From contig CM071568.1 in assembly GCA_036426205.1 (NCBI GenBank), positions 36,319,499-36,383,498 of the forward strand: a DNA stretch of 64,000 nt, read 5' to 3'. The stretch comes from Ascaphus truei (Eukaryota > Chordata > Amphibia > Anura > Ascaphidae). This document shows positions 45,649 to 56,627 of this stretch, piece by piece. The translations under genes and the position numbers were made by a program. The notes below the pieces were generated by a model. That model was not told the DNA's origin and made no database searches. It worked only from the letters and a program-made list of their open reading frames with translations. Position 1 is the first letter of the stretch. Every line of letters begins with the position of its first letter.

Positions 45649-45680
<32 letters not shown>

Positions 45681-46025
45681 TGTGTGTGTGTGTGTGGTGT
45701 GTGTGTGTGTGGTGTGTGTTTGTGTGCCTGTGAGTGATGCAGTTGCGGTGATTATGTCTGTGAGTGTATGCAGTGTGCTGTGCAGTGTGCTGTGAGTGTG
45801 TGCAGTGTACTGTGAGTGTGTGCAGTGTGCTGTGAGGGTGTGTAGTCTGCTGTGAGTGTATGCAGTGTTCTGTGAATGTATGCAGTCTGCAGTGAGTGTG
45901 TGCAGTGTGTGTGCAAAAAAAAAATGTAAAAAAAAAATTAAAATTAAATTTGGGGTCCACGCTCTAACCGCGTTATATGCGGATCCGCGTTATAGCGGAT
46001 CGCGCTATAACGGGGTTGAGCTGTA
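45377..46025. mobile_element. pogo/Tigger-like element in a (TA)n tract
   Basis: The body is 45379-46023, with TA at both edges. The right end on the minus strand reads CAGCTCAACCCCGTTATAGC followed by repeated gcgatccgctataacgcgg words, typical of Tigger-type termini. The left end shares only CAGCT, so the left TIR is damaged. The interior is a large (TG)n block (45580-45735) and a ~20-bp minisatellite (gtgtgcagtgtgctgtgagt, 45760-45915). No transposase is present. Confidence 0.6.
45580..45915. repeat. (TG)n microsatellite and 20-bp minisatellite
   Basis: An interrupted (TG)n tract passes into about seven or eight units of gtgtgcagtgtgctgtgagt with point changes. A 215-codon minus-strand frame across it (His/Thr-rich) is an artefact of the repeat. 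Confidence 0.9.
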
Positions 46026-46027
46026 TA

Positions 46028-46083
<56 letters not shown>

Positions 46084-46120
46084 ACGTTATATATAACGTT
46101 ATATATATATATAACGTTTT
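46026..46120. repeat. (TA)n microsatellite
   Basis: A long TA tract continuing the one at 45358, from which it was separated by the Tigger-like insertion. It ends in three taacgttatata palindromes. Confidence 0.9.
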
Positions 46121-46139
46121 AAGTTATGGTGAGTGAAAA

Positions 46140-46474
46140 GGGCAACAAGAAACCTCCACCGTATTGTATATAGCAACTTCCCACAGATGATACCCATTAA
46201 GGTTGAAACATGTCTATGAATGGTTTCTCTGGCTTTGCATCTGATTCCCATGCTGTGCTTTAAAGCTGTGTTAACAACAAGCATTAGCTTATATGGGCTC
46301 CATGTAACAATGTTTTTTCAGACAAAAGGTGACACATTGTGTGCTCATTCGCATGTCATTTCCCAGAATCCCTTGCTGCAGTGGAAGCACTGTATGCTGG
46401 GGATAATGGTGAAAGGCAGAGTTGCAGACATGCCTAAGACATGTGAATGGGCTCACAAGTAATCTTTTTATTTG

Positions 46475-46475
<1 letters not shown>
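46140..46475 (+). mobile_element. Hammerhead-bearing short retroelement, family A, copy 2
   Basis: Plus-strand copy of the repeat at 19198-19458, longer in the middle. It has a motif at 46178-46220, then gctgtgctttaaagctgtg, aatggtgaaaggcagagttg, cagacatgcctaagacatg, and ends gggctcacaagtaatcttt. The motif is CAGATGA (U4 to A), stem II ACC/GGT, GAAA, palindromic ACATGT, then C. Stem I is no longer paired. A (TG)n tract starts directly after the 3' end. Confidence 0.7.
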
Positions 46476-46507
<32 letters not shown>

Positions 46508-46513
46508 GCAGTT

Positions 46514-46550
<37 letters not shown>
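46476..46550. repeat. (TG)n microsatellite
   Basis: Two TG tracts separated by a short aagcagttgg spacer, starting at the 3' end of the family A element. Confidence 0.9.
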
Positions 46551-46553
<3 letters not shown>

Positions 46554-47178
46554 TGTAGATAGCAGGTTTAGCAATAGCGCCCAAAGCCATGCAGTATATA
46601 TATATTTTTCTTATATCATCTCAAGTAATTTATATTTATTAAACATTTGCAGCATAATGATTGGAAATTGCCATTTTCTCCTGCACTATTATGGTACATA
46701 TTTGCTTGTATATCATCGTCTACAGTATATACATTAATCCTAGTTATGCTTGACATTCTTCATCGTAACTCTGAAAGTATTTATGAGCAGTGGGAGGGTT
46801 CTGATCTTATATAACGACTTGTGGTGCTTGTATATTGTACTACTACACCCATTGTGCTTATTTTTTCATACTCTCCTTTGTGATATTTTGATGATAAACT
46901 GTTGCAATCAGTATATTTGAGAAAACTTGGAAGCTTGATGTGATCTGTGTCCCTTTATGTACTATAGTATATTATGTACTTGAAGGACTTGTGGTGAGAT
47001 CTATAGAATACTTTTTGCACCAGCTATAGCATTTATTCATGGAATAAATATTGCATTTCCTTTACAATAGGATGGTGACACTTTTTTAAAATTTGTATAC
47101 TCAGTAGGAGAGAGTCTTAGTAAAATGAATACATTCCCATGTGAATCTGTTTTCTCATGGACTTCAACACTTTAATGT
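46551..47178. other. Unannotated AT-rich interval
   Basis: No feature recognised. Confidence 0.4.
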
Positions 47179-47273
47179 TACAGATGCAGCCACCTGACTA
47201 TACTTGAGGCATTTACTGAGACTGCCCCAGAATCTCCTTGGCAAGTGTTCTAATACTGGTGGCTGCATCTGTA
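47179..47273. mobile_element. 91-bp MITE with perfect 14-bp TIRs and TA target
   Basis: The body is 47181-47271. The ends are CAGATGCAGCCACC and the exact complement GGTGGCTGCATCTG, with TA on both sides. Mariner-type insertion fits. It is among the smallest complete elements in the window. Confidence 0.82.
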
Positions 47274-47799
47274 GCATATAAAACTTTCAATAAAAATGTG
47301 TCACATATGTTATGGTTCTAACATGGGTAATTGAACATTGACAGTTGTTTAGATATATCACCATAATATTGAAAACTGAATAGTGATGAATTTGTCTCCA
47401 ATCTAACTACATATTTAGTTACAAATCCCCATTGTAACATTACTTTAATGTTTAATTTTGCATGTACCGAATATATATGGGGCCTGATAAATAGCAATAA
47501 ATAGATATTAATGTTAAACATAATTGATAGTTTTTAACAAGACAGGAGTTAATCATATGTATGATCTTGCAAATTACCAGTTGTTACTAAACCATGTAGC
47601 GACTGGAGATATCCAAGGATAAGTATTGAAAACACCAAGTTAAGGAAGTAGGCAAATACATTCTCACTTTGAATTTTTGGCTACGTTTTGCAAGAAACTG
47701 TATTCAAACAAAGACAATAATTCAAGCAATAACATATGTTTGATAAATGGGGACACTACAACAGCAAATATTTGTTATAATAAAACATATAATATAAGA
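47274..47799. other. Unannotated AT-rich interval
   Basis: No feature recognised. Confidence 0.4.
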
Positions 47800-48582
47800 T
47801 AAAGAGAAAGCATCCCATAGAGAGATGCAGAAATCTTCCAAAAAGCCGGAAGTTAGAACACTTGATACTTTATGTATCTATATATATATATATATATATA
47901 ATAATATACTTTTTTATACTGTCCCATAGAGAACACGAGAGAGAATGTCAGTGTGGGGGGGGGGTGGAGGAGGGGGAGAGATCAGATGTCAGTGGTGGGA
48001 GAGAGAGTGTCAGTGTGGGAGAGCGAATGTCATTGTCAGTTTGGGGAGAGAAATATCATTTGCAACAGGGGAAGAGAGAGTATCAGTGGGGAAATAGAGA
48101 GTGCCAGTGGGTGAAAAGAGACTGTCAGTGGGGAAAGAGAGAGTGCTGGTGGGGGTGTAAAGAGAGTGTCAGTGGAGAGAGAGAGAGTGTCAGTGGGGAG
48201 AGATAGAGTGTTAGTGGGAGGAGAGAGAATGTTAATGGGAGGAGAGTGTCAGTGGTGGAGAGAGTATATCAGTGGTGGGAGAGAGAGTATCAGTGTCAGT
48301 TTGGGGAGTGAGAGTGCCATGTTCGTATATGGCAAACAGAGTGTCATAGGAAAGAGAATTCTGTAAAGATAAGGTGTGGGGGATGGACATAACGTCTGAA
48401 GATTCACTAGGAGCGCTGGATATCTGGGTTGCACCAGCCCTGTATTTAGTATTACACATTTTATTATTATCATCATGTGTTTGTATATAAAATAAAGAAT
48501 TTTTGCATTTTTTTTATACATATCAAGTGTGCCCCGTCTTTTGGAAGATTTCTGTATCTCTCTATGGGATACTTTCTCTTTA
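47800..48582. mobile_element. TIR element with internal minisatellite
   Basis: The ends 47800-47846 and 48536-48582 are inverted copies (TAAAGAGAAAG, ATCCCATAGAGAGAT, CAGAAATCTTCC) with about three mismatches. The interior is a (TA)n run (47878-47900) and a minisatellite of gagagtgtcagtgggga-type units (47935-48330). An AATAAA lies near 48490. No target duplication was recognised, so the class is open. Open frames across the minisatellite are artefacts. Confidence 0.7.
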
Positions 48583-48744
48583 ATGACTTAGGTTTGAATG
48601 TACTTCTTCCAAAGCTCTATCACAAAGCCGGGCTCAAAAAATAAAATAAGTGTTTTGAATTTATGGCTACTGTACATTGGTTCATTACATTATTTGACAT
48701 TAGCTCATTGTGGCAAAGTAATGTTTTTACATGTACAGATGCAG
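48583..48744. other. Unannotated flank
   Basis: Short unclassified sequence ending in the left target-site copy of the large PLE. Confidence 0.4.
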
Positions 48745-49214
48745 TGTTACTTACAGTATAGAATAGGATAGGTGTGATGCATCCAAATTGGTCAAAATTC
48801 CTCCATAGCATGTATAGATAATACTGGATGACAGTAGAAAGTCCATGAACATATGGCAATTTGTCAGGTACGGGCTAGGAGTCTAGGGGTCCACTTGACC
48901 ACCAACAACCAAAACACCATAGTAGGCCCCACCTATTAACCCTAGGAAATGAACAGAGGCACTGGTAACCATATAAATATATGTAGGGGCACTATGGCCC
49001 TTTACCTTAGTGCTTGCAGGACTTCTAGACATCCAGGGCGTGCAGTTCATCCAGGTGAGTAGCCAGCAAGAAGAGAGGTGAAGATGTGAAGCACTGCCTC
49101 GGTTTCCAACTCATAATGAGACCGGAAAGAATAACAAGGTGAACACTCGAATGAGCAACAGGTCAGGTTTATTGCAGGGTGGTGCAGCAACAGGACAACG
49201 GAGCAACACGAACG

Positions 49215-49253
49215 CACCTACGCGTTTCGTGCACTGGGCACTTTATCAAGGTG
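49215..49253 (-). ncRNA. Hammerhead-like motif, minus arm of PLE E5
   Basis: Inverted partner of 53427-53465. Stem I CACC/GGTG, core TTGATAA plus A, stem II GTGC/GCAC with CCAGT loop, GAA, palindrome ACGCGT, cleavage-site A. The motif is identical in both arms. Confidence 0.65.
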
Positions 49254-50135
49254 ACAAATACATGTATTACTGCATAATTTATACTCACCTGCACTGTGCC
49301 TTGCGCTACCGGGTGTGACGTCATCGTCCCGCGTCGCAACGGGTCGCGGTGACGCGACGTACACAACCATTGGCTCGGCCAGTCAGGTGGTATGCTAATG
49401 CTAGCTGACTGTCTCTTTTTTCTAAAACAAACTTTATTAACAACAACATAAACACACAGTGAAATAAAAAAACAGATTAAAAACACATTTAAATACTGTA
49501 ATAGCAGTAAATTTGCACAGGTAATGTCAGTAAATGCTTGAAATACTAGGGGGCATATTTAGATATTTGTAGATTTTAAGTTTAGTACTATTTTAAGCCC
49601 CTGCTGAAATATATATTGACATGTGCCTGTGCAGGTAATACTTGGTAATTTGTAATTCGTGAAAGGAACACGATCACCAGTCAATTGTATATGGGAATAA
49701 TTAAATATATACTGATATCCTTCTGTGGATGTTAAATCCTATCTAATCAGTATAGTAGATAATGCAAAAGTGTTCCTTATATAGGTGACTGTAGTGAAAT
49801 GACCCTAAATCTAGTTATGAATAATATAATATCATTTATATGCATGATCATAAGTATACACCATCCAACAAATGATACAATAGCTAATAATCTACTTACA
49901 TTGTGGTTAGAGAAGCATGAACAGAGATTGGGAAAGCAAATAATAATTACAACTGCTTAGGTAGATAATACTGATACTTGATAACTGATAGAACAATAAA
50001 TCCATTTTTGTCTATAATAGTATGTTCATAAAGGATAATTGTAAATATATGAGAAAAATAAAATAATTTGATAAACTAATCTGTACTATTTAATTTAGAC
50101 AGAAAAACAGAAAAATTTCTAATTGTTGTATTGAA

Positions 50136-50528
50136 TTATTTAAAAAAATGACTATCCCAATCAATGTTCATGCCAAAGGGTTCCCTAGTTCTCAGAGTAA
50201 AAATCCAGTAGGATTCACGTCTGTCTAACATCTTTACTCTATCTCCACCTCTGGTGGAGACAGGGATGTGTTCGATACCTTGAACCGAACATAGATTGGC
50301 ATTACCATGTGGACAATTTGAGAAATGTTTTGGTACAGGATGGTTTTGATCTTTATTCCTAATCAGTCGGAGATGTTCTAGGACTCTAGTCTTCAATTTT
50401 CTAGTAGTCCTCCCAACGTATTGACGTCCACATCCCCAATTTGAGTACGTATAACTATATGGTGTGGATTGGCAATTAATGAAACATGGGACGGGGAGGG
50501 GGGGAAGGGACGGGGGGAAAGTAGTCAA
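50136..50528 (-). pseudogene. PLE GIY-YIG endonuclease domain, near intact
   Basis: 130 codons without a stop. YSNWGCGRQYVGRTTRKL gives the GIY-YIG-type core with its upstream Cys, followed by the catalytic Arg segment KTRVLEHLRLIRN. PVPKHFSNCPH comes next, and a conserved C-terminus RRESYWIFTLRTREPFGMN ends the polyprotein at 50136. In PLEs this nuclease is fused C-terminal to RT. Here the RT is not on the same strand, so this is an isolated 3' part. Confidence 0.9.
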
Positions 50529-50699
50529 TACAGGGAGTGTCGTAAAAGTGGGGGGAGGAGAACGCGGGAAGAGAGTAGGGGGGGAAGGGATAGAGGGTAG
50601 AGTGGAAGTGAAAAGAGTAGGTGTGAAAGTCGGTAAGATGGGGAAGTGAGGGGAGGAGAGTGGGATAGGTGGGGGGGAGGGGAGAAATTTAAGCAGATG

Positions 50700-51345
50700 T
50701 CAGGTCTTGTCTCCTATCAGGACTTTTCTTTCACCAATTATCTCTTTCCCCTTTTTGCTCTGACTATCAAGTAATGGCATCACTTTTCTTTAGATGCCAT
50801 TCACTTTCCTTCTCAGCGTCACAATTTTTTTTTCTTTTTGATGGGTTCACAAATTATCTCCAGGACGTGGAACGGCTAGGGGGCACGAGCTTTGCCCCAT
50901 CATACGCGGCCAAACCTCTTTAAATGGGGTGTGGGATTCGTTTCCACGTCCTTTGGAATAAGACCAGATTGGGAGAGCACATTATATTTTATTATATACG
51001 CTACATTGTGACTGTTTATTTGGGAAGGAGACATCATCACACTTATGGAGTTTTATTTCTGCACTATAATGACAATTAGTTAATCTCTCTTTCCACTTTT
51101 TCTTATCACTATAGCATTTGCGACTTAGATTTATGTTTATAGTATTGACAAAGAAAGACCGCACTTTCCCTTCAGACCAACACTTTTATCGGAAGCCAAA
51201 CTCGAAACTCACGGAAACACTTTTTTTTAAGACGCAGTGTTTTTCACCCTCAAGCACGTTACAGAGGGGATACCGAAAAGCCAATTCACTTCAGACCCGC
51301 CGTCATTGTTCAAATGAACGATTGTTTAAAATGAACTCATAGTTT
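50700..51345 (+). pseudogene. PLE reverse transcriptase remnant
   Basis: Plus strand. GTSFAPSYA near 50883-50910 is the PLE form of the RT palm motif (usually GTAFAPSYA). A RYIVTVYLG segment near 50998 is where the catalytic YIDD should be and is damaged. HFYRKPN near 51185 and HPQARYRG, EKPIHF and CSNE-like pieces to 51320 match the conserved KPTDRN...HP...KRGIP block. Several frameshifts are visible. Downstream, 51345-52460 should hold the linker and GIY-YIG of this half but is too decayed to read. Confidence 0.8.
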
Positions 51346-52460
51346 ATATGTTTCCCGTTGTTCTGACAGAGAGGATACAAAAAAAACTGACTTAGACAGA
51401 TTGCTTAATGATGTTGTAAAATGGACAGAACCAGCCTTCTTAGGACAAGACAACTGGGAAAGCTCTAGATCTGATTAGTAGTCCGGGATCTTTTTCGCAG
51501 GTAACAGCCGGATTCCCGGCAACTAGAACGACAAGGCGCATTAGGAGGCCTAGTTGGAAATTCAAATGCATATTGTGTGAAAAATGGAAGTTGCTGGTGC
51601 TCTAGAGAGAAGGGGGGGTGAGAAAATGGCCGTGGTTGTTGAAAGGGCCAATATGTGTAACCGCTAGGGGGGAAAGAAAATCGAAGAGACATTGTAAATG
51701 GCAGTTTACAAACAAAGTGTATAACATCCAACGCCTTTTGGGAGATCGGAAGACACATTTTTATCTCCTCACTCCTCCAGTTATAACAATGTCTAAAGGG
51801 TTGTGAAGAGCTGTGACGTTAGCTGTATCACGCATAAATCGTCCGGAAGGTGTACGGCGAAGCACCTGGAGGATGGGGTTTGAACATATCTACACGACAG
51901 GAAACCACAGAGGGCGAGAGTACGGCCCATGAATACATCACTACTCTAGTGACCAGTACAGATGCCGAAACCTTTGAGCCCTCTATTCAGTGACAACAAG
52001 AGGCACTTAACGAGTAGTAATACGTGCGCCAACCTGTTGGTTCGGAGTGACTTGAACGGGACGGACTGCCAGCACGACTAAATGATCATGAAGCATTACT
52101 CAAGAAGTAAAGATGTAAACTGCTTGTGATGGTAGTAAAGACGATAGCAGGTAGCTTTGGGAGGGACTGACTAGAAAAGGTTAGAAAAGCAGCGTAGGTC
52201 AGTCGGTGCCTAGACAGCAAGATCTAACCAGAGCATGGGCTTCAAAAGTAAATCGCGAGATTCGAAAATACAGCACCTTTAACAAGAAGAGGTTGTGCCA
52301 GAGACGATTGACACACACAGTGTGTAATACCACATCTACCATGTATCGGGAAATTTTCAAGGTGTACAATGGCAAAGAACACCGATGCTACCTAGTTTGG
52401 CAATCCACTCACACAGGAGGACTGACAAGGTGTGAAAGATCTTATTGCGCGGCGAGGGGC
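51346..52460. other. Unreadable middle of the plus-strand PLE half
   Basis: Expected from context to encode the RT-to-GIY-YIG linker and GIY-YIG core. Only weak traces remain. A minus-strand 97-codon frame at 51465-51758 and a plus-strand 94-codon frame at 52206-52490 were seen. The latter ends ESYWIF, in register with the conserved C-terminus. I cannot identify the rest. Confidence 0.35.
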
Positions 52461-53426
52461 GTCGAATCCTACTGGATTTTTTTACTCTGAGAACTAGGGA
52501 ACCCTTTGGCATGAACATTGATTGGGATAGTCATTTTTAAAATAATTCAATACAACAATTAGAATTTTCTGTTTTTCTGTCTAAATTAAATAGTACAGTA
52601 TTATTTATCAATTTATTTTATTTTTCTCATATATCTACAATTATCCTTTATGAACATACATTATAGACAAATGGATTTATTGTTCTATCATTATCAAGTA
52701 TCAGTATTATCTACCTAAGCAGTTGTAATTATTATTTGCTTTCCCAATCTCTTGTTCATGCTTCTCTAACCACAATGTAAGTAGATTATTAGCTATTGTA
52801 TCATTTGTTGGATGGTGTATACTTATGATCATGCATATAAATGATATTATATTATTCATAACTAGAATTTAGGGTCATTTCACTACAGTCACCTATATAG
52901 AACACTTTTGCATTATCTACTATACTGATTAGATAGGATTTAACATCCACAGAAGGATATCAGTATATATTTAATGTGTTCCCATATACAATTGACTGGT
53001 GATCATGTTCCTTTCACGAATTACAAATTACCAAGTATTACCTGCACAGGCACATGTAAATATATATATTTCAGCAGGGCTAAATAGTACTAAACTTAAA
53101 TCTACAAATATCTAAATATGCCCCCTAGTATTTCAAGCATTTACTGACATTACCTTGTGCATATTTACTGCTATTACAGTATTAAATGTGTTTTAATCTG
53201 TTTTTATTTCACTGTGTGTTTATGTTGTTGTTAATAAAGTTTGTTTTAGAAAAAAGAGAAAAAAAGAGACAGTCAGCTAGCATTAGCATACCACTTGACT
53301 GGCCGAGCCAATGGTTGTGTATGTCGCGTCACCGCGACCCGTTGCGACGCGGGACGATGACGTCACACCCGGTAGCGCAAGGCACAGTGCAGGTGAGTAT
53401 AAATTATGCAGTATACATGTATTTGT

Positions 53427-53465
53427 CACCTTGATAAAGTGCCCAGTGCACGAAACGCGTAGGTG
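53427..53465 (+). ncRNA. Hammerhead-like motif, plus arm of PLE E5
   Basis: Same structure as at 49215-49253: CACC/GGTG stem I, UUGAUAA core plus an extra A, 4-bp stem II, GAA-ACGCGU-A. It lies in the 3' region of the PLE, about 900 bp after the end of the coding sequence. Confidence 0.65.
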
Positions 53466-53895
53466 CGTTCGTGTTGTGCTCCGTTGTCTGTTGCTGCACC
53501 ACCCTGCAATAACCTGACCTGTTGCTCATTCGAGTGTTCACCTTGTTATTCTTTCCGGTCTCATTGGGAGTTGGAAACCGAGGCAGTGCTTCACATCTTC
53601 ACCTCTCTTCTTGTTACTTACAGTATATTGATTTTGGGAGCAAGAAACCCCAGTACACTAATTTCCCAAAAAGCTGAAGACCCGCTGCACGCGCCCACAT
53701 GGCCGCCTTGCTTGCAGGAGGCGTGTGCATTGAGCCCGGGGAGAGGGGTAGAGGAGGTTGTGGGTCCACAGGAGAGGAAGGGGGGTAAGTGTGGGTCTGG
53801 GAGGACACCCCCTGTCATGTGTGTGTGAGAGAGGAGGTGGAGATACACCGTGCAAAACACACACAACATATACAACACACACAACCACACACACC

Positions 53896-54460
53896 TCCCT
53901 GAAGAAGAAGCTTATGCTTCGAAACGCGTTGGATAAAGATTTTAATAAGTCCTAGGACCTTATCCCCACACTCTGTGTGATTTTTCCTGCATTGGACTGA
54001 CTTCTCACAAAAAAACTGCATTCGGCAAATTGCAGTAAAGCTAAGATCGCGCTTTACGGCACCACCTCCCTTTGCGGCTGGTCGCAAACCCCGCGGGACA
54101 CGTGAACTACTGCCGAAGTGAGCTGAGACACAGTGGCAGCTGGAAAACAACCCGAGAAGGAGCAGCTATAACCAGCGATCGGGAAGGAGACTGACCAAGA
54201 TAAAGCACCGCAGTGGAGGTTTCCAACTACATTGAGACAGTTTGTCCTGGATGCTGTGAGAGAAGTTCCCAAAGTCTGGAGGCGGCAGTGCGGCGTTGGT
54301 AACTCATGTATTGCACATGAAATGCTATATACCTACTAACCTGATGTACGCAGATATGTATACCCTAAAATTAATATTCACCCATTTTTACAAACTTCAC
54401 TATGTGCTTTTGCGCTTTTGTCTTTCTTGTGTTTCAGTTGCCTAGGGGTTTGCCCCTGTT
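53896..54460 (+). mobile_element. Hammerhead-bearing repeat, family D
   Basis: The motif is at 53896-53933: stem I TCC/GGA, core CTGAAGA (all consensus positions kept), one extra A, stem II GAAGC/GCTTC with TTAT loop, GAA, palindrome ACGCGT, then T. A CpG-rich body follows, with an end near 54410-54440 (gcttttgcgcttttgtctttc) like other PLE-type ends. No coding sequence. The 3' boundary is approximate. Confidence 0.6.
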
Positions 54461-54930
54461 CATATAGCTGCAGGTCACCCATCGATTTAGAGGTTGTATT
54501 TTGTTATTTAATTAATACACGGAGGTGAAGGGGTTAATCAATAGACATAATAATTTGCGCACTTTATCTGTTTTTTGTTACCTGCCTGGAAAATAACTGA
54601 ATGCACTCGGGCAGAAAACAGTCACAAACCTCAATACACCCGGGTATACCCGAATTCGTGGGACTAGCCGAGCTCGAATAAAGTGTGTCGCCAGTGTATA
54701 TACACATACACACTTCCCTCCCCCCCCCTTTTGGAGGTGGGGAAGCTCTGACAGCTCCAGGAAAGTACAGCCCCCAGTGCTGATAGGCTCACAAGCGCAA
54801 CACGTGACGCTTCACCGCTCGGGATCACAATCGTCTTGCATCCCCTGGTGGCTGACGCGTCACAGCGCGTAGTGAACCTTGCAGTGAGGAGGGACTGGGT
54901 CCGGCTCAGGAGGAAGTCACGAGCTGGTGA
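54461..54930. other. CpG-rich unclassified interval
   Basis: Includes cacgtgacgcttcaccgc and gctgacgcgtcacagcgcg, so it may be part of another PLE-type repeat. No clear motif or boundary. Confidence 0.35.
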
Positions 54931-55246
54931 GTATAGAGGTGGTCACACTTGCTGATGATCAATTAATCAAGGGCATTTGATTAGCAGCTCCTCTCTGCTA
55001 CTTATCATCTTAATTCCTATGGAAGCATTAAGGGTGTACTTAGTTTTTCACACATAGCTTCTCCATTTTGGCTTTATTTTTGTTAAATAAATCATGACAT
55101 GGTGTAATATGTCATGTGTTGTTGTTCATCTGAGGTTGTATTCACCAACTTTTTAGACCTGCTAAGAAACAGGTGATTGTTATTATGTCCTGATATGTAA
55201 AACCATGGAATTCAAAGAGGGTGTAATTTCTTTTTCACATGACTGA
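54931..55246 (-). mobile_element. Tc1/mariner terminal fragment, second copy
   Basis: It matches 22467-22785 closely, with the same outer (55217-55240) and inner (55029-55052) repeats of the long Tc1 terminus. Homology starts at tatagaggtggtcacactt, so the transposase region is missing. The terminal bases are changed (cacatgactg), and an LTR starts 3 bp further on. Confidence 0.88.
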
Positions 55247-55249
55247 ACA

Positions 55250-56008
55250 TGTAGCCAGGACTGGTACTTGGCTACCAGTCTGCCCTCAAAGGCAGTAAGC
55301 CCTGGTAAGAGCAGGCCTGCCAGTAGTAAACATGGGTTTTCCCCACTCCCTGCAGTGCTCTTGAGTGTCAGGAGAGGAGGTGGAACCAGGCCTGGGTTGC
55401 CCAATCATGGGTCAGACCTGGTGCCCTCCTCCTGGCTGTACTTAAGGGGATTGCCACCCAAATTTGTAGGTGTGCCTCTCCCAACTGAGAGATGCAGGTC
55501 ACAGATCAGAGTGTCTGAACATTTGGGCCTTCTCTGTTCCTCTTCCCCTCGGGGGAGAGTGAGTGTGGACCTTTCCACTGCCTCTGCTAGAGGGGTAGGG
55601 AAGAGCAAGGACAGCTGCAGGGGCCCTTTACCCGTAGTGGACATCCATGGACCATCCTACAGCTGGGTAGCCGATCCAGACTCTGTATTGGGCAGGCCAT
55701 TGCTGTGACTGTGTGTGCTGACCCACTAAAGCCGTTTCTGTTTCATATACCTCCTGCCTGGTATGGGATCTTACTGGGGAAGGAGAGGGAGTATTTCTAT
55801 CGTAGGAGATCGCCTCCATACATCTGGAGCCTATGGCAGATGGAGGTGTTGCAGTGCTAGAGAACCATGTGGGGTATGTACCCCAGAAACCGTCCTGTGT
55901 CCCCACAACCATCGGCGGTGACTCAGCCCTCCTACTTACAAACAGGTAGCATGCACCACACATGCTGTAATGGCAGAATCTCCAATTGGTGGGGGAAACA
56001 CTGTTACA
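55250..56008 (+). mobile_element. Solo LTR candidate, relative of 8867-9606
   Basis: It starts TGTAGCC and ends GTTACA. Blocks in common with 8867-9606 include tcttgagtg, caggagnggaggtgg, cccaatcatggg, ggtgccctcct, ctggagcct, atggaggt, and gcaccacaca. It sits beside the Tc1 terminus. The right flank repeats tacat. No perfect duplication was found. Confidence 0.65.
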
Positions 56009-56627
56009 TACATAACAGAAATACCTACAAAATGAGTGAAAACAAAGTATGTGTACATTTTGTTGAAGGAGAAATTTAATTTGTCTAGACTTTCAAATAA
56101 GCCAAACCCCAGTTTATGCTTATTTTAGTATCTATACCACATGCCACAGTATTCTTGAAAAAAAAAACTTTAAAAATGTAAATCTAGAAAATATTAGTAT
56201 AAACTCAATGAATAATGGCATAGTATCTTAAAATATCCCTGCAACTAGAGACATGTGATGTTCCATTTAATTTTACAAATGATTGAGAAATTTGCTCAAC
56301 AAAAAATTTGTGAACATTTTGTTTGACATTTGCACTGGCCAAAAAAACTAAATTTCAACTTAAAATGACTGTACTGTACATACACCGAATGATCAATTTT
56401 CACTACTGAATGAGCTAACACAGCACTGAGTTTTGTGAAAATCATGCAGAATGACAATGCTCGCAAAAAAATCTGCAGAGCTCCATTAGGATATTTAATG
56501 TGACTTTAACTTCAATTAACATCATGTTAATAGTAAAGATGGGTGAACTGGTCCAAATTAATTTCCCATATTTCCGCGAATTGTTTACACCAAATACGTC
56601 TGTGTATTAGGTACTAAAAAAAAAAGG
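56009..56627. other. Unannotated AT-rich interval
   Basis: No feature recognised. Confidence 0.4.

Larger units (their letters stand above)
48745..53627. mobile_element. Penelope-like element E5: head-to-head halves, 16-bp duplication
   Basis: The body is 48761-53611 (4851 bp), flanked by perfect TGTTACTTACAGTATA copies (48745-48760, 53612-53627). About 1.14 kb is present as inverted arms: 49065-50205 (minus sense) and 52465-53611 (plus sense). Each arm holds the end of the GIY-YIG coding region, the 3' UTR, a hammerhead-like motif and a post-motif segment. The minus half also carries the GIY-YIG domain (50528-50136) and a unique tail (49064-48761). The plus half carries RT (50830-51345). 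The halves meet in a purine-rich tract near 50490-50690. It is the full-size version of the layout seen in E1-E4. Confidence 0.85.

Noticed and set aside
45313..45960. 215-codon minus-strand open frame, the longest in the window
   Set aside because: It is translated (CA)n/(TG)n microsatellite and minisatellite (His/Thr-rich). Simple repeats lack stops in this frame.
47862..48366. Overlapping plus-strand frames rich in Glu, Ser, Val and Gly
   Set aside because: They follow the GAGAGTGTCAGTG minisatellite. The repeated peptide is only the repeat unit.
55268..55708. 146-codon plus-strand frame
   Set aside because: It lies wholly within the LTR at 55250-56008, and no domain was recognised.
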